Shown piece by piece: positions 6,528-14,690 of a stretch of 64,000 nt of DNA. The notes below the pieces were generated by a model. It was not told where the DNA came from. It ran no database searches and saw nothing but the letters and a program-made list of their open reading frames with translations. The DNA lies in NCBI RefSeq assembly GCF_900100275.1, contig NZ_FNET01000015.1:62001-126000 (forward strand). Reading direction: 5' to 3'. A program made the position numbers and the translations under genes. Within the stretch, counting starts at the first letter, position 1; each line of letters starts with the position of its first letter. This stretch comes from Lentzea albidocapillata subsp. violacea (GTDB lineage Bacteria > Actinomycetota > Actinomycetes > Mycobacteriales > Pseudonocardiaceae).

Positions 6528-9500
6528 ATGTTGCGGCGGTACTGGCCGCCCACCTCGAAGAAGGCTTCGGTGATCTGGCCGAGCGTGCATACACGGGCCG
6601 CGTCCATCAGCACGGCGAACACGTTCTCGTTCGTCTGCGCCACCTCACGCAAGCGTGCCAACGCCTTCTGCGCCTCGTCGCGGTGTGCGGCCTGGTACGC
6701 ACGCGTGCGCTCGACCTGCGACTCCTTCTCCTCCTCGGTGGCGCGCGCGAGCTCGATCTTCACGACCTCGCGCGTGCCGTCCTCCGGCAGGAAGGTGTTG
6801 ACGCCGATCAGTGGCAGCGAGCCGTCGTGCTTGCGCTGTTCGTAGAGCATCGACTCGTCCTGGATGCGGCCGCGCTGGTAGCCGGTCTCCATCGCGCCGA
6901 GCACGCCGCCGCGTTCGGAGATGCGGTCGAACTCCATCAGCACGGCCTCTTCGACAAGGTCGGTCAGCTCGTCGATGACGAACGAGCCCTGCAGCGGGTT
7001 CTCGTTGGCGGAGAGGCCCCACTCCTTGTTGATGATCATCTGGATGGCCATCGCGCGGCGGACGGACGACTCCGTGGGAGTGGTGATCGCCTCGTCGTAA
7101 GCGTTGGTGTGCAAGGAGTTGCAGTTGTCGTACAGCGCGCAGAGGGCCTGCAGCGTCGTGCGGATGTCGTTGAAGTCCATCTCCTGCGCGTGCAGCGAAC
7201 GGCCCGACGTCTGCACGTGGTACTTGAACTTCTGTGAACGCTCCGCGGCGCCGTAGCGGTCGCGCATGGCCACGGCCCAGATGCGGCGCGCCACCCGGCC
7301 GATGACGCTGTACTCGGCGTCCATGCCGTTGGAGAAGAAGAACGACAGGTTCGGCGCGAAGTCGTCGATGTTCATGCCCCGCGCCAGGTACGACTCGACG
7401 TAGGTGAAGCCGTTGGCGAGCGTGAAGGCGAGCTGGCTGATGGGGTTCGCCCCGGCCTCGGCGATGTGGTAGCCCGAGATCGACACCGAGTAGAAGTTGC
7501 GGATCTGCTGCTGGATGAACCACTCCTGGATGTCCGCCATCATGCGCAGCGAGAACTCCGTGGAGAAGATGCAGGTGTTCTGGCCCTGGTCCTCCTTGAG
7601 GATGTCGGCCTGAACGGTGCCGCGGACGTTGGCCAGCGCGAACGCCCTGATCTTCGTGTACTCCTCCGCGGACGGCTCACGGCCCTCCTTCTCCGTGAAC
7701 ACGGCGACCTGCTGGTCGATCACGGTGTTGAGGAAGTACGCGAGGATCGTCGGCGCCGGGCCGTTGATCGTCATCGACACCGACGTCGTCGGCGCGACCA
7801 GGTCGAAACCGTCGTACAGGGCCTTCATGTCGTCGAGCGACGCGATCGAGACGCCGGAGGTGCCGATCTTGCCGTAGACGTCCGGCGGGGTGTCGGGGTC
7901 GCGGCCGTAGAGCGTCACCGAGTCGAACGCCGTCGACAGGCGCGTGGCCGGGTTGCCCTTCGACAGGTACTTGAAGCGGCGGTTCGTGCGGAACGCGTCA
8001 CCCTCGCCCGCGAACATGCGCGCCGGGTCCTCGCCCTCGCGCTTGAACGGGAAGACCCCTGCGGTGTAGGGGAAGAAGCCCGGCAGGTTCTCCTTGCGCA
8101 GGAACCGCAGCAGCGAGCCCTCGTCGTCGTAGCGGGGCAGGCTGACCCGGCGGACCTGGTTGCCGGACAACGTCTCGCGCGTCAGCCTGGTGTGGATCTC
8201 CTTGTCCCGCACCTTGAACACGAGCTCGTCGCCGGAGTACTGCTCGACGGTCGCCGGCCATGCCCCCAACAGGTTCGCCGTCTCGCGGTCGACCTTGCGC
8301 TCGGCCTCCGTTGCCAGTTCGGCGATGTCCGCGACGCCCTTGCCCGCCGCCTCCAACGCCTTCTGCGCGCCGGAGAGCTGGAGGTGCCTGCGGACCGCCT
8401 CGACCTGCTCGTCGGTCCTGCGGTGGTAGCCGCGCACGGTGTCGGAGATGTCGGACAGGTAGCGCACACGTGAGGCGGGCACGACCGTGGAGGCGCTCGT
8501 GGACGTCTTGCCGGCAACGGCGGCGAGTGCGCCCTCTTCGGCGTGCAGGCCGTGTTCGACCAGGCCGTCGCGCAGGAACTGGTAGAGCGCCGTCACGCCG
8601 TCGTCGTTGAACGTCGCGGCGGACGTGCCGTAGACCGGCATGTCCTCCCACTTGACGCCGAACGCCTCGCGGTTGCGCACCATCTGCCGTGCGACGTCCC
8701 TGCGCGCGTCCTCCGCACCACGGCGCTCGAACTTGTTGATCGCCACGGCGTCCGCGTAGTCGAGCATGTCGATCTTCTCGAGCTGCGACGCGGCACCGAA
8801 CTCCGGCGTCATCACGTACAGCGAGAAGTCGACGAACGGCACGATGGCCGCGTCACCCTGACCGATACCGGGTGTCTCGACGATGACCAGATCGGCACCG
8901 GACGCCTTGCACGCCACGATGGCCTGCTCCAGGCCGTCCGGGATCTCGCTGCCCGCACGACGCGTGGCCATCGAACGGAAGAACACGCGGTCGCCGTCGA
9001 GGCAGTTCATCCGGATGCGGTCGCCGAGCAGCGCGCCACCACCACGCCGGCGCGTCGGGTCGACGGCGAGCACGGCGATGCGCAGCTTGTCCTGCTGGTC
9101 GAGCCGGAAGCGGCGCACCAGCTCGTCGGTGAGCGACGACTTGCCCGAGCCACCGGTGCCGGTGATGCCGAGGACCGGCACCTTGCGCGTGGTCTCCAGG
9201 GGCTCCGCGGTGCCGGCCTCGATGTGCGTGATCGCGCGCGCCAGGGCCTCGTCCGCCCCCGTCAGCAGCGCGTCGTGGCTGTACGGCTCCGTCAGCGCGT
9301 GGTCGCACTCCTCGATCATCAGGTTGATCATCCGGGCGAGGCCGAGCGTCTGCCCGTCCTGCGGCGAGAAGATCCGCGCGACCCCGCGCGAGTGCAGCAG
9401 CTCGATCTCCTCGGGGACGATGACGCCGCCACCGCCACCGTAGACCCGGATGTGCCCGGCGCCGCGCTCGTTGAGCAGCTCGACCAGGTACGAGAAGTAC

Positions 9501-9730
9501 TCGACGTGCCCGCCCTGGTACGCGCTGATGGCGATGCCCTGCGCGTCCTCCTGGATCGCCGCGTCGACGACCTCCGACACCGACCTGTTGTGGCCGAGGT
9601 GGATGACCTCCGCGCCCTGCGACTGCAGGATCCTCCGCATGATGTTGATAGCCGCGTCGTGGCCGTCGAACAGGCTGGACGCGGTCACAAAGCGCACCGG
9701 GTTCGCCGGCTTGTGCAGAGTGGTCGCCAT
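6524..9730 (-). CDS. icmF: Fused isobutyryl-CoA mutase IcmF
   Basis: A 1068-residue B12-dependent enzyme interconverting isobutyryl-CoA and n-butyryl-CoA, with its own G-protein chaperone built in. The order is: N-terminal cobalamin-binding domain with FDGHDAAINIMRR (H24 is the lower cobalt ligand); MeaI-like GTPase at about 200-440 (P-loop GITGTGGSGKSS, switch ETPGIGQGD, NKFERRG); and a C-terminal TIM-barrel mutase domain at about 520-1068 (YGRDPDTPPDVYGKIGTSG, SMTINGPAPTILAYFLN, SGYHIAEAGANPISQLAFTLANG in pieces). Length and order match IcmF rather than methylmalonyl-CoA mutase. The ATG at 9730 begins the conserved N-terminus. It is monocistronic and convergent with the MOSC gene. It likely supports valine and fatty-acid catabolism or polyketide precursor supply. 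Confidence 0.95.
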   Translation of the reverse strand: MATTLHKPANPVRFVTASSLFDGHDAAINIMRRILQSQGAEVIHLGHNRSVSEVVDAAIQEDAQGIAISAYQGGHVEYFSYLVELLNERGAGHIRVYGGGGGVIVPEEIELLHSRGVARIFSPQDGQTLGLARMINLMIEECDHALTEPYSHDALLTGADEALARAITHIEAGTAEPLETTRKVPVLGITGTGGSGKSSLTDELVRRFRLDQQDKLRIAVLAVDPTRRRGGGALLGDRIRMNCLDGDRVFFRSMATRRAGSEIPDGLEQAIVACKASGADLVIVETPGIGQGDAAIVPFVDFSLYVMTPEFGAASQLEKIDMLDYADAVAINKFERRGAEDARRDVARQMVRNREAFGVKWEDMPVYGTSAATFNDDGVTALYQFLRDGLVEHGLHAEEGALAAVAGKTSTSASTVVPASRVRYLSDISDTVRGYHRRTDEQVEAVRRHLQLSGAQKALEAAGKGVADIAELATEAERKVDRETANLLGAWPATVEQYSGDELVFKVRDKEIHTRLTRETLSGNQVRRVSLPRYDDEGSLLRFLRKENLPGFFPYTAGVFPFKREGEDPARMFAGEGDAFRTNRRFKYLSKGNPATRLSTAFDSVTLYGRDPDTPPDVYGKIGTSGVSIASLDDMKALYDGFDLVAPTTSVSMTINGPAPTILAYFLNTVIDQQVAVFTEKEGREPSAEEYTKIRAFALANVRGTVQADILKEDQGQNTCIFSTEFSLRMMADIQEWFIQQQIRNFYSVSISGYHIAEAGANPISQLAFTLANGFTYVESYLARGMNIDDFAPNLSFFFSNGMDAEYSVIGRVARRIWAVAMRDRYGAAERSQKFKYHVQTSGRSLHAQEMDFNDIRTTLQALCALYDNCNSLHTNAYDEAITTPTESSVRRAMAIQMIINKEWGLSANENPLQGSFVIDELTDLVEEAVLMEFDRISERGGVLGAMETGYQRGRIQDESMLYEQRKHDGSLPLIGVNTFLPEDGTREVVKIELARATEEEKESQVERTRAYQAAHRDEAQKALARLREVAQTNENVFAVLMDAARVCTLGQITEAFFEVGGQYRRNI

Positions 9731-9956
9731 GAGAATAGTTTGACTTCCTACTATCGGACGTGCAACCGAGCGTGGTCCAGGTCTCTGTATCGAGAAGGAG
9801 AGGACATGGTCCCGCCGGCGGCCAGAGGTTCGCTCGCGGAGCACTTCGCCCAGGTCGTCTGCCGCCATGGCCGACGTTGAGAACTGGCCAGGCGGCCGAG
9901 CAGGGCCTGAGCTCCGGCCTGGCTGTGGTGCGCGGCTTGGTCAGCCTGTGGATGAC

Positions 9957-11201
9957 CTAGCGGGCAGCGCCCCACTCGTGCGCGAGGGCGGCTGCCTCTC
10001 CCCGTGAGCCGACACCCAGCTTCTCCAGGATCTTCGCCACGTGGAACTTCACCGTGGACTCGCTGATGTGCAGCTCACCGGCGATGTCGCGGTTGCGCCG
10101 GCCACGGGCGAGGCGGCCCAGCACCTCCAGCTCGCGCGGGCCCAGCACGGTCAGCGGGTCCTCGCGCGGGCTCTCCGGCGGCCCGAGCGGCACCTCGATC
10201 GTCACGGTCGCGCCCCAGCCCGGCACCGCGTCGACCTCGGCCTTCCCGCCGAGCGGCCCGAGGCGTTCCGGCACTCGGCGGCGGTCGAGGCTGCCGCAGG
10301 ACAGGGTGCCGGGACCGTCGTCGCGCACGGTCGCCCTCAGCACCGCGCCGACGATCTTCCAGCCGATGTGGACGCGGCCGACCCCACCCTGGTCGTCCAG
10401 CATCGCGTGCACGGCCGACCTGACCACCGCGGCCGCCGTGGCGGAGATTTCGGTCGGCACGATCCGGTCCGCGCCCTCCTCCGCGCCGGGCGTACCCAGG
10501 TCCAGGCGCACGTCGCGGCCGCGCAGCACGCGCCGCAACGACTCGGCGAGCCGCTCGAAGGCCTCGCCCGCCCGTTCCTCGGTCTGCGCCCGGTCCAGGT
10601 CGGCCCGCGACCGCAGTTCGACCAGCGCGGTGACGGCGAGGTCGACGGACCGCGAGCGGGCGGCCGCGTCGTCCACGCCGTGGTCGCGCAGCACGCCGAG
10701 CAACGCCGTCAGCGAGGCGCCGTACGCGTCGCCGAGGTCGGAGATGGCGACGGCACGCGCCGCCGCGGCCGCCCGGGACACGGCGAGCGTCGCGGGCACC
10801 GCCTCGTTGCGCAGGCCCTCCATGTGCGCGGTCACCACGTCCCACAACGCGACAGCGGGCGCCAGCACCTCGTCGGCCACCGGGGTGTCGTCGGTGCGCA
10901 GGAGCACCAGCAACGCGCTCGGTGCGGACACGTCGCTCACCAGCACGACCACCGGCACGTCGGCCCCGGCCATGGCCGCCCGCCCCTGCCAGGCGCCCCT
11001 GTCCGGCAGCTGCGGACGCAACGCGGCGATGTCGGTGATCGTCACCGGCGCCTCGCCACGGAGTTTGAACGGCGCGAACGAGCAGTTCGACAGCTCGGCC
11101 ACGGCCCGGTGCGGGATGGCGCCGGCGATCGCCGCCGACAGCCGCGACAGCGTCTCGCTCAGCGGTGCCCGGATCACGTCGACGGCGGCCAGCAGGTCCA
11201 T
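9957..11201 (-). CDS. LuxR-family regulator with kinase-like ATPase domain
   Basis: A 414-residue cytoplasmic regulator. The C-terminal LuxR HTH at about 345-410 is clear (LGPRELEVLGRLARGRRNRDIAGELHIS, STVKFHVAKILEKLGVGSRGEA). Before it, at about 255-340, is a HATPase-like segment (VRDDGPGTL; GWGATVTIEVPLG) of the type found in NarX-like kinases. No phospho-acceptor His box (such as DLHD) precedes it. The N-terminal half is GAF-like in length but has no firm match. I read it as a one-component hybrid of a degenerate sensor kinase and a DNA-binding domain. It is divergent from the quinone-oxidoreductase-like gene across a region with two palindromes. Confidence 0.75.
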   Translation of the reverse strand: MDLLAAVDVIRAPLSETLSRLSAAIAGAIPHRAVAELSNCSFAPFKLRGEAPVTITDIAALRPQLPDRGAWQGRAAMAGADVPVVVLVSDVSAPSALLVLLRTDDTPVADEVLAPAVALWDVVTAHMEGLRNEAVPATLAVSRAAAAARAVAISDLGDAYGASLTALLGVLRDHGVDDAAARSRSVDLAVTALVELRSRADLDRAQTEERAGEAFERLAESLRRVLRGRDVRLDLGTPGAEEGADRIVPTEISATAAAVVRSAVHAMLDDQGGVGRVHIGWKIVGAVLRATVRDDGPGTLSCGSLDRRRVPERLGPLGGKAEVDAVPGWGATVTIEVPLGPPESPREDPLTVLGPRELEVLGRLARGRRNRDIAGELHISESTVKFHVAKILEKLGVGSRGEAAALAHEWGAAR

Positions 11202-11243
11202 GGTTTTCAGCGTAGCCCGCTCCGGCGAGCATCCTACTGGCCT

Positions 11244-11267
11244 TTCGACTAGGTAGGACTAGCCGAA
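11244..11267. promoter_or_regulatory. Palindrome in LuxR / oxidoreductase control region
   Basis: TTCGACTAG at 11244-11252 and CTAGCCGAA at 11259-11267 form an inverted repeat with one mismatch per arm, centred on GTAGGA. It lies 43 bases upstream of the LuxR-type gene and is a plausible operator for it. Confidence 0.4.
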
Positions 11268-11301
11268 GTGCGGGGGCGGGCAGGGCGCGAGCGTCGCTAG
11301 A

Positions 11302-11315
11302 GTTGACATGTCAAC
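11302..11315. promoter_or_regulatory. Perfect 14-bp palindrome GTTGACATGTCAAC
   Basis: An exact palindrome ending 26 bases before the ATG of the oxidoreductase gene. It contains a TTGACA -35-like hexamer, so a bound repressor of MarR or HxlR type would block the promoter. The regulator itself is not identifiable from position. Confidence 0.5.
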
Positions 11316-11341
11316 CAAACGACGAGCACCTGGAGTCAGAG

Positions 11342-12250
11342 ATGAAGGCGATCACCTACAGCACGTTCGGCGGCCCCGAAGTGCTGAGCCTGAACGAGGT
11401 CGAGGAGCCGCACGCCGGACCGGGACAGGTGCGGTTGAAAGTGGTGGCCGCGGCGGTCAACCCGCTGGACCACAAGATCCGCAACGGGTGGATGCCGCCA
11501 CAGATGACGCCCCCGTTCCCGGTGACCCCCGGCCTCGAGGCGGCCGGCGTCGTCGACGAGGTCGGCGAGGGCGTAACCGGCGTCGCGGTGGGCGACTCGG
11601 TCCTGGGCTGGACCGTCACCGGCGCCTACGCCGAGTACGCGCTGGCCTCTGAGTTCGCCCTCAAGCCCGCGGACCTGGACTGGGACACGGCCGCCGCGCT
11701 GCCCGTGGCCGTCGAGACGGCGGTCCGCGTGCTCGACGAGCTGAAGGTTGGCGAGGGCGACACGGTGCTGATCCACGGGGCCGCGGGCGTGGTCGGTGCC
11801 GTCGGCGTGCAGCTCGCGGTGGCCCGCGGTGCCACGGTCATCGGCACCGCCTCCCCCGGCAACCACGACTACCTGCGGTCGCTCGGCGCCACGCCGGTCG
11901 CTTACGGCGAGGGGCTCGCCGACCGGATCCGCGCCGCCGTGCCGCAGGGCGTCGACGCCGTGTTCGACGCCGCCGGGCAGGGCGACCTGCCGTTGTCGAT
12001 AGAACTGCGCGGCGGCACCGACCGGATCGTCACCATCGCCGATCCCCAGGCCGCCGAGCTGGGCGTCACGTTCTCCGGCGGCGGTGCCCCGTTCGGCACC
12101 AGGCTGGGCGAGTACGCCCAGCTCGTCGTGGACGGCAAGCTCGGTGTGCGAGTCGCGCGGAGTCTCCCGCTGGATGAGGCGGCCAAGGCGCAGGACCTGG
12201 TCGCGACCGGTCACGCGCCGGGCAAGGTGGTGCTGCGCCCCGTCGGCTGA
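11342..12250 (+). CDS. NADP-dependent zinc-free alcohol dehydrogenase / quinone oxidoreductase
   Basis: A 302-residue MDR-superfamily enzyme. The N-terminal GroES-like domain (FGGPEVLSLNEVEEPHAGPGQVRLKV, in two parts; NPLDHKIRNG) is followed by a Rossmann domain with VLIHGAAGVVGAVGVQLA (cofactor loop AAGVVG) at about 140-160. No structural-zinc cysteine cluster is present, as in quinone oxidoreductases. It probably reduces a quinone or enone with NADPH. The ATG at 11342, with GGAG upstream, fits the domain start; the longer frame from 11303 adds nothing conserved. The 3' end overlaps the convergent polyprenyl-synthetase gene by 40 bases. Confidence 0.85.
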   Translation: MKAITYSTFGGPEVLSLNEVEEPHAGPGQVRLKVVAAAVNPLDHKIRNGWMPPQMTPPFPVTPGLEAAGVVDEVGEGVTGVAVGDSVLGWTVTGAYAEYALASEFALKPADLDWDTAAALPVAVETAVRVLDELKVGEGDTVLIHGAAGVVGAVGVQLAVARGATVIGTASPGNHDYLRSLGATPVAYGEGLADRIRAAVPQGVDAVFDAAGQGDLPLSIELRGGTDRIVTIADPQAAELGVTFSGGGAPFGTRLGEYAQLVVDGKLGVRVARSLPLDEAAKAQDLVATGHAPGKVVLRPVG

Positions 12251-13095
12251 GCAGGCACGGCCGGAGCACACCGGGCGGTCGTGACCTCCCTGGCGAGCGC
12301 CGTCAGTTCCTCTGCCGCCCGCGCCCTCGGACCACACTGCCGCAGGTGGTTCAGGGCGCGGGCGAGCAGCAGTTCGGCCTGCTGCTCGCACCACTTACGG
12401 CCGCCGCCGACGCTCATCCCGGAGTTGGCCGCCGCCACGACCGGAAGCGTGCGGCGACCGTGCGCGATGTCGTCGTGGAGGGCCAGGACGTCGTCAACGT
12501 GCTTGCGCGCCAGGCCGATGTCGTCACCGAACTGCCTGAGGTGCCCGGCCTGGCTCGCGCTCGCACCGGCGGCCAGCGCGCCGAGCTCGCACGCCGCCGC
12601 CGTCAGCGAGCTGTGCTTCGCCGCCGCCACACCGAGGTGCTGGGCCAGGTCGACGTCGTCCTCCTCGGCCATGCCGATCTCCTGGACGTAACCGTCCACA
12701 ACGGACATCAACGCGACGTTGAGGATCATCACCTGGGGTGTGGTGAGCCGCGCGAGGGCGAGGGAGAGGAGAGCGTCGGCCGCCGAGACGACCCTGTCCG
12801 CACCGAACGCCTCCCACGCTCCCCCGCGGCTCATGAGGTCCGCGTGCAGTTGTTCGTGCAGGTGCGCGAACTCCAGCGCGAGGGCGACCACGGCCACGTC
12901 GGCGTCACCGAACGCCTCGGCGGAGAGCAGCACGAGCGCGGCCGTCGAGAAGTCCTGCCGGGCGAGGCCGAACTCGACCACCTCGCGCGTCTCGTCCGGA
13001 AGTTCCGCCAACGCCGCCGGCAGCAACGGCCCGACCGCGGCACGGGTGCGCTCCAGCACGTGCCGCGGTGGCGCGACCAGGTCGATGCTCGTCAT
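12211..13095 (-). CDS. Polyprenyl synthetase-like protein lacking first Asp-rich motif
   Basis: A 294-residue all-helical protein with the isoprenyl diphosphate synthase layout. The second aspartate-rich region is recognisable (FGDDIGLARKHVDDVLALHDD at about 195-215, shown in two overlapping pieces), as is the AAxLLSLAL helix after the first motif. The first motif, normally DDxxD in a LxHDDxxD context, is replaced by HLHEQLHADLMSRGG, leaving one Asp. This should impair Mg-diphosphate binding, so it may be catalytically altered or a non-catalytic partner. The start ATG at 13095 follows AGAGGAAG. It is convergent with the oxidoreductase gene (40-base overlap). No terpene cyclase is nearby. Confidence 0.7.
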   Translation of the reverse strand: MTSIDLVAPPRHVLERTRAAVGPLLPAALAELPDETREVVEFGLARQDFSTAALVLLSAEAFGDADVAVVALALEFAHLHEQLHADLMSRGGAWEAFGADRVVSAADALLSLALARLTTPQVMILNVALMSVVDGYVQEIGMAEEDDVDLAQHLGVAAAKHSSLTAAACELGALAAGASASQAGHLRQFGDDIGLARKHVDDVLALHDDIAHGRRTLPVVAAANSGMSVGGGRKWCEQQAELLLARALNHLRQCGPRARAAEELTALAREVTTARCAPAVPAQPTGRSTTLPGA

Positions 13096-13273
13096 TGCGC
13101 TTCCTCTCAGACCCCTGGGAAACGACGCTAAACCCGCTGGTCCGGCAATCAGGTCCGATAGCCACTGACGTGTTAAACAGAGGCACGATCCAGCGATGCG
13201 GACTACGTTGATGTTGAACGGGTTGTCGTCACCATCACCCGACCGTGATCGTCGTTTCCTGAGGGGCTGACCC

Positions 13274-14239
13274 ATGCGCTACACCAAGCTCGCCGGCATG
13301 GACGTGTCCGAGATCTGTCTCGGCATGATGAGCTACGGAGATCCGTTGCGGGGCGGCCACCCGTGGTCGTTGCCGGAGGAGGACTCCCGGCCGTTCATCA
13401 AGGCCGCGCTCGACGCCGGCATCAACTTCTTCGACACCGCGAACATGTACTCGGCCGGTTCCTCGGAGGAGATCACCGGCGCCGCGCTGCGTGACTTCGC
13501 ACGGCGCGAGGAGATCGTGCTGGCCACCAAGGTGCACTTCCGGATGCACGAAGGCCCCAACGGTTCCGGGCTGTCGCGGAAGTCGATCCTCGCCGAGATC
13601 GACAACTCGTTGCGCAGGCTCGGCACGGACTACGTGGACCTGTACCAGATCCATCGCTTCGACGGCACCGTCCCTCTCGAAGAGACACTCGAGGCGCTGC
13701 ACGACGTCGTGAAGTCCGGCAAGGCGCGCTACATCGGTGCGTCGTCCATGTACGCGTGGCAGTTCGCCAAGGCGTTGTTCACGCAACGCGAGAACGGCTG
13801 GACGAAGTTCGTGTCGATGCAGAACCACTACAACCTCCTCTATCGCGAGGAGGAACGCGAGATGCTGCCGTTCTGCGCGGACCAGGGCATCGCCGTCATC
13901 CCATGGAGCCCGCTGGCCCGCGGCCGCCTGGTCCGCGACTGGGACGCGACGACCGCGCGCACCGAGACCGACGAGTCCGGGTCCACCCTGTACCTGGAGT
14001 CGGACCGCGCGATCGTCGACCAGGTCGCGGCCATCGCCACCGCCCGCGGCGTGTCGCGGGCACAGGTCGCGCTGGCCTGGCTACGGCGCAATCCCGTTGT
14101 CACGGCGCCGATCGTCGGCATCACCAAGCCCGCCCAGCTCGACGACGCGGTGGCGGCGCTGGACTTCGACCTGACCGACGACGAGGCGGCACAACTGGAG
14201 TCGGGCTACCAGCCGCACCGCATCGCCGGCCACTCCTGA
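13274..14239 (+). CDS. Aldo/keto reductase
   Basis: A 321-residue TIM-barrel NADPH-dependent oxidoreductase. The AKR catalytic tetrad is visible: D54 and Y59 in FFDTANMYSAGSSEE, K86 in LATKVHF, and H127 in YQIHRFDG. The cofactor-binding end is present as VGITKPAQLDDAV. It belongs to the YajO/potassium-channel-beta-like subgroup with the PWSPLARGRL loop. It reduces an aldehyde or ketone; the substrate is not evident. It is followed after 30 bases by the Mop-domain gene, so the two may be co-transcribed. Confidence 0.9.
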   Translation: MRYTKLAGMDVSEICLGMMSYGDPLRGGHPWSLPEEDSRPFIKAALDAGINFFDTANMYSAGSSEEITGAALRDFARREEIVLATKVHFRMHEGPNGSGLSRKSILAEIDNSLRRLGTDYVDLYQIHRFDGTVPLEETLEALHDVVKSGKARYIGASSMYAWQFAKALFTQRENGWTKFVSMQNHYNLLYREEEREMLPFCADQGIAVIPWSPLARGRLVRDWDATTARTETDESGSTLYLESDRAIVDQVAAIATARGVSRAQVALAWLRRNPVVTAPIVGITKPAQLDDAVAALDFDLTDDEAAQLESGYQPHRIAGHS

Positions 14240-14269
14240 CGCCGCGAACGCGGATATACACTTCCGCCC

Positions 14270-14668
14270 GTGCCGAACTTGCGGATCAGCGAGGCCGCCG
14301 CGCTGCTCGGGGTCAGTGACGACACCCTGCGCCGGTGGATCGACCAGGGCCGTCTCGCGTCCGTCGTCCTGGACAACGGGCGCAAGGGCGTCAGCGGGAC
14401 CGAGCTCGCCGCGTTCGCGCAGAAGATGACCGACGTGGCCGAGCCCGGTGCGACCGTGGCGGCCTCGGCGCGCAACCGCATGAAGGGCATCGTCACCCGC
14501 GTCGTCAAGGACGGGGTGATGGCCCAGGTCGACATGCAGGCCGGGCCCTTCCGCATCACGTCTCTGATGAGCCGTGAGTCCGCGGACGAGCTCGGCCTGG
14601 AGGTCGGCAGCGTCGCCGTGGCCTCGATCAAGTCGACGCACGTCGTCGTCGAGATCCCCGAAGCCTAG
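14270..14668 (+). CDS. HTH plus molybdopterin-binding (Mop/TOBE) protein
   Basis: A 132-residue protein with a MerR/excisionase-type helix-turn-helix at about 4-50 (ISEAAALLGVSDDTLRRWID). A single Mop/TOBE domain follows at about 65-130 (SARNRMKGIVTRVVKDGVMAQVDMQAGP, in pieces; VGSVAVASIKSTHVVVE). Mop domains bind molybdate or tungstate oxyanions, so this is probably a molybdate-responsive regulator or storage protein. The start is a GTG at 14270. It is the only molybdate-related gene apart from the two MOSC genes; no modABC is present. Confidence 0.8.
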   Translation: MPNLRISEAAALLGVSDDTLRRWIDQGRLASVVLDNGRKGVSGTELAAFAQKMTDVAEPGATVAASARNRMKGIVTRVVKDGVMAQVDMQAGPFRITSLMSRESADELGLEVGSVAVASIKSTHVVVEIPEA

Positions 14669-14690
14669 TGCGCTCGTTCGGAGCACGCTG

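Noticed and set aside
9731..9956. Cobalamin riboswitch upstream of icmF
   Set aside because: The 226-base spacer has no B12-box-like sequence or suitable folding that I can see.
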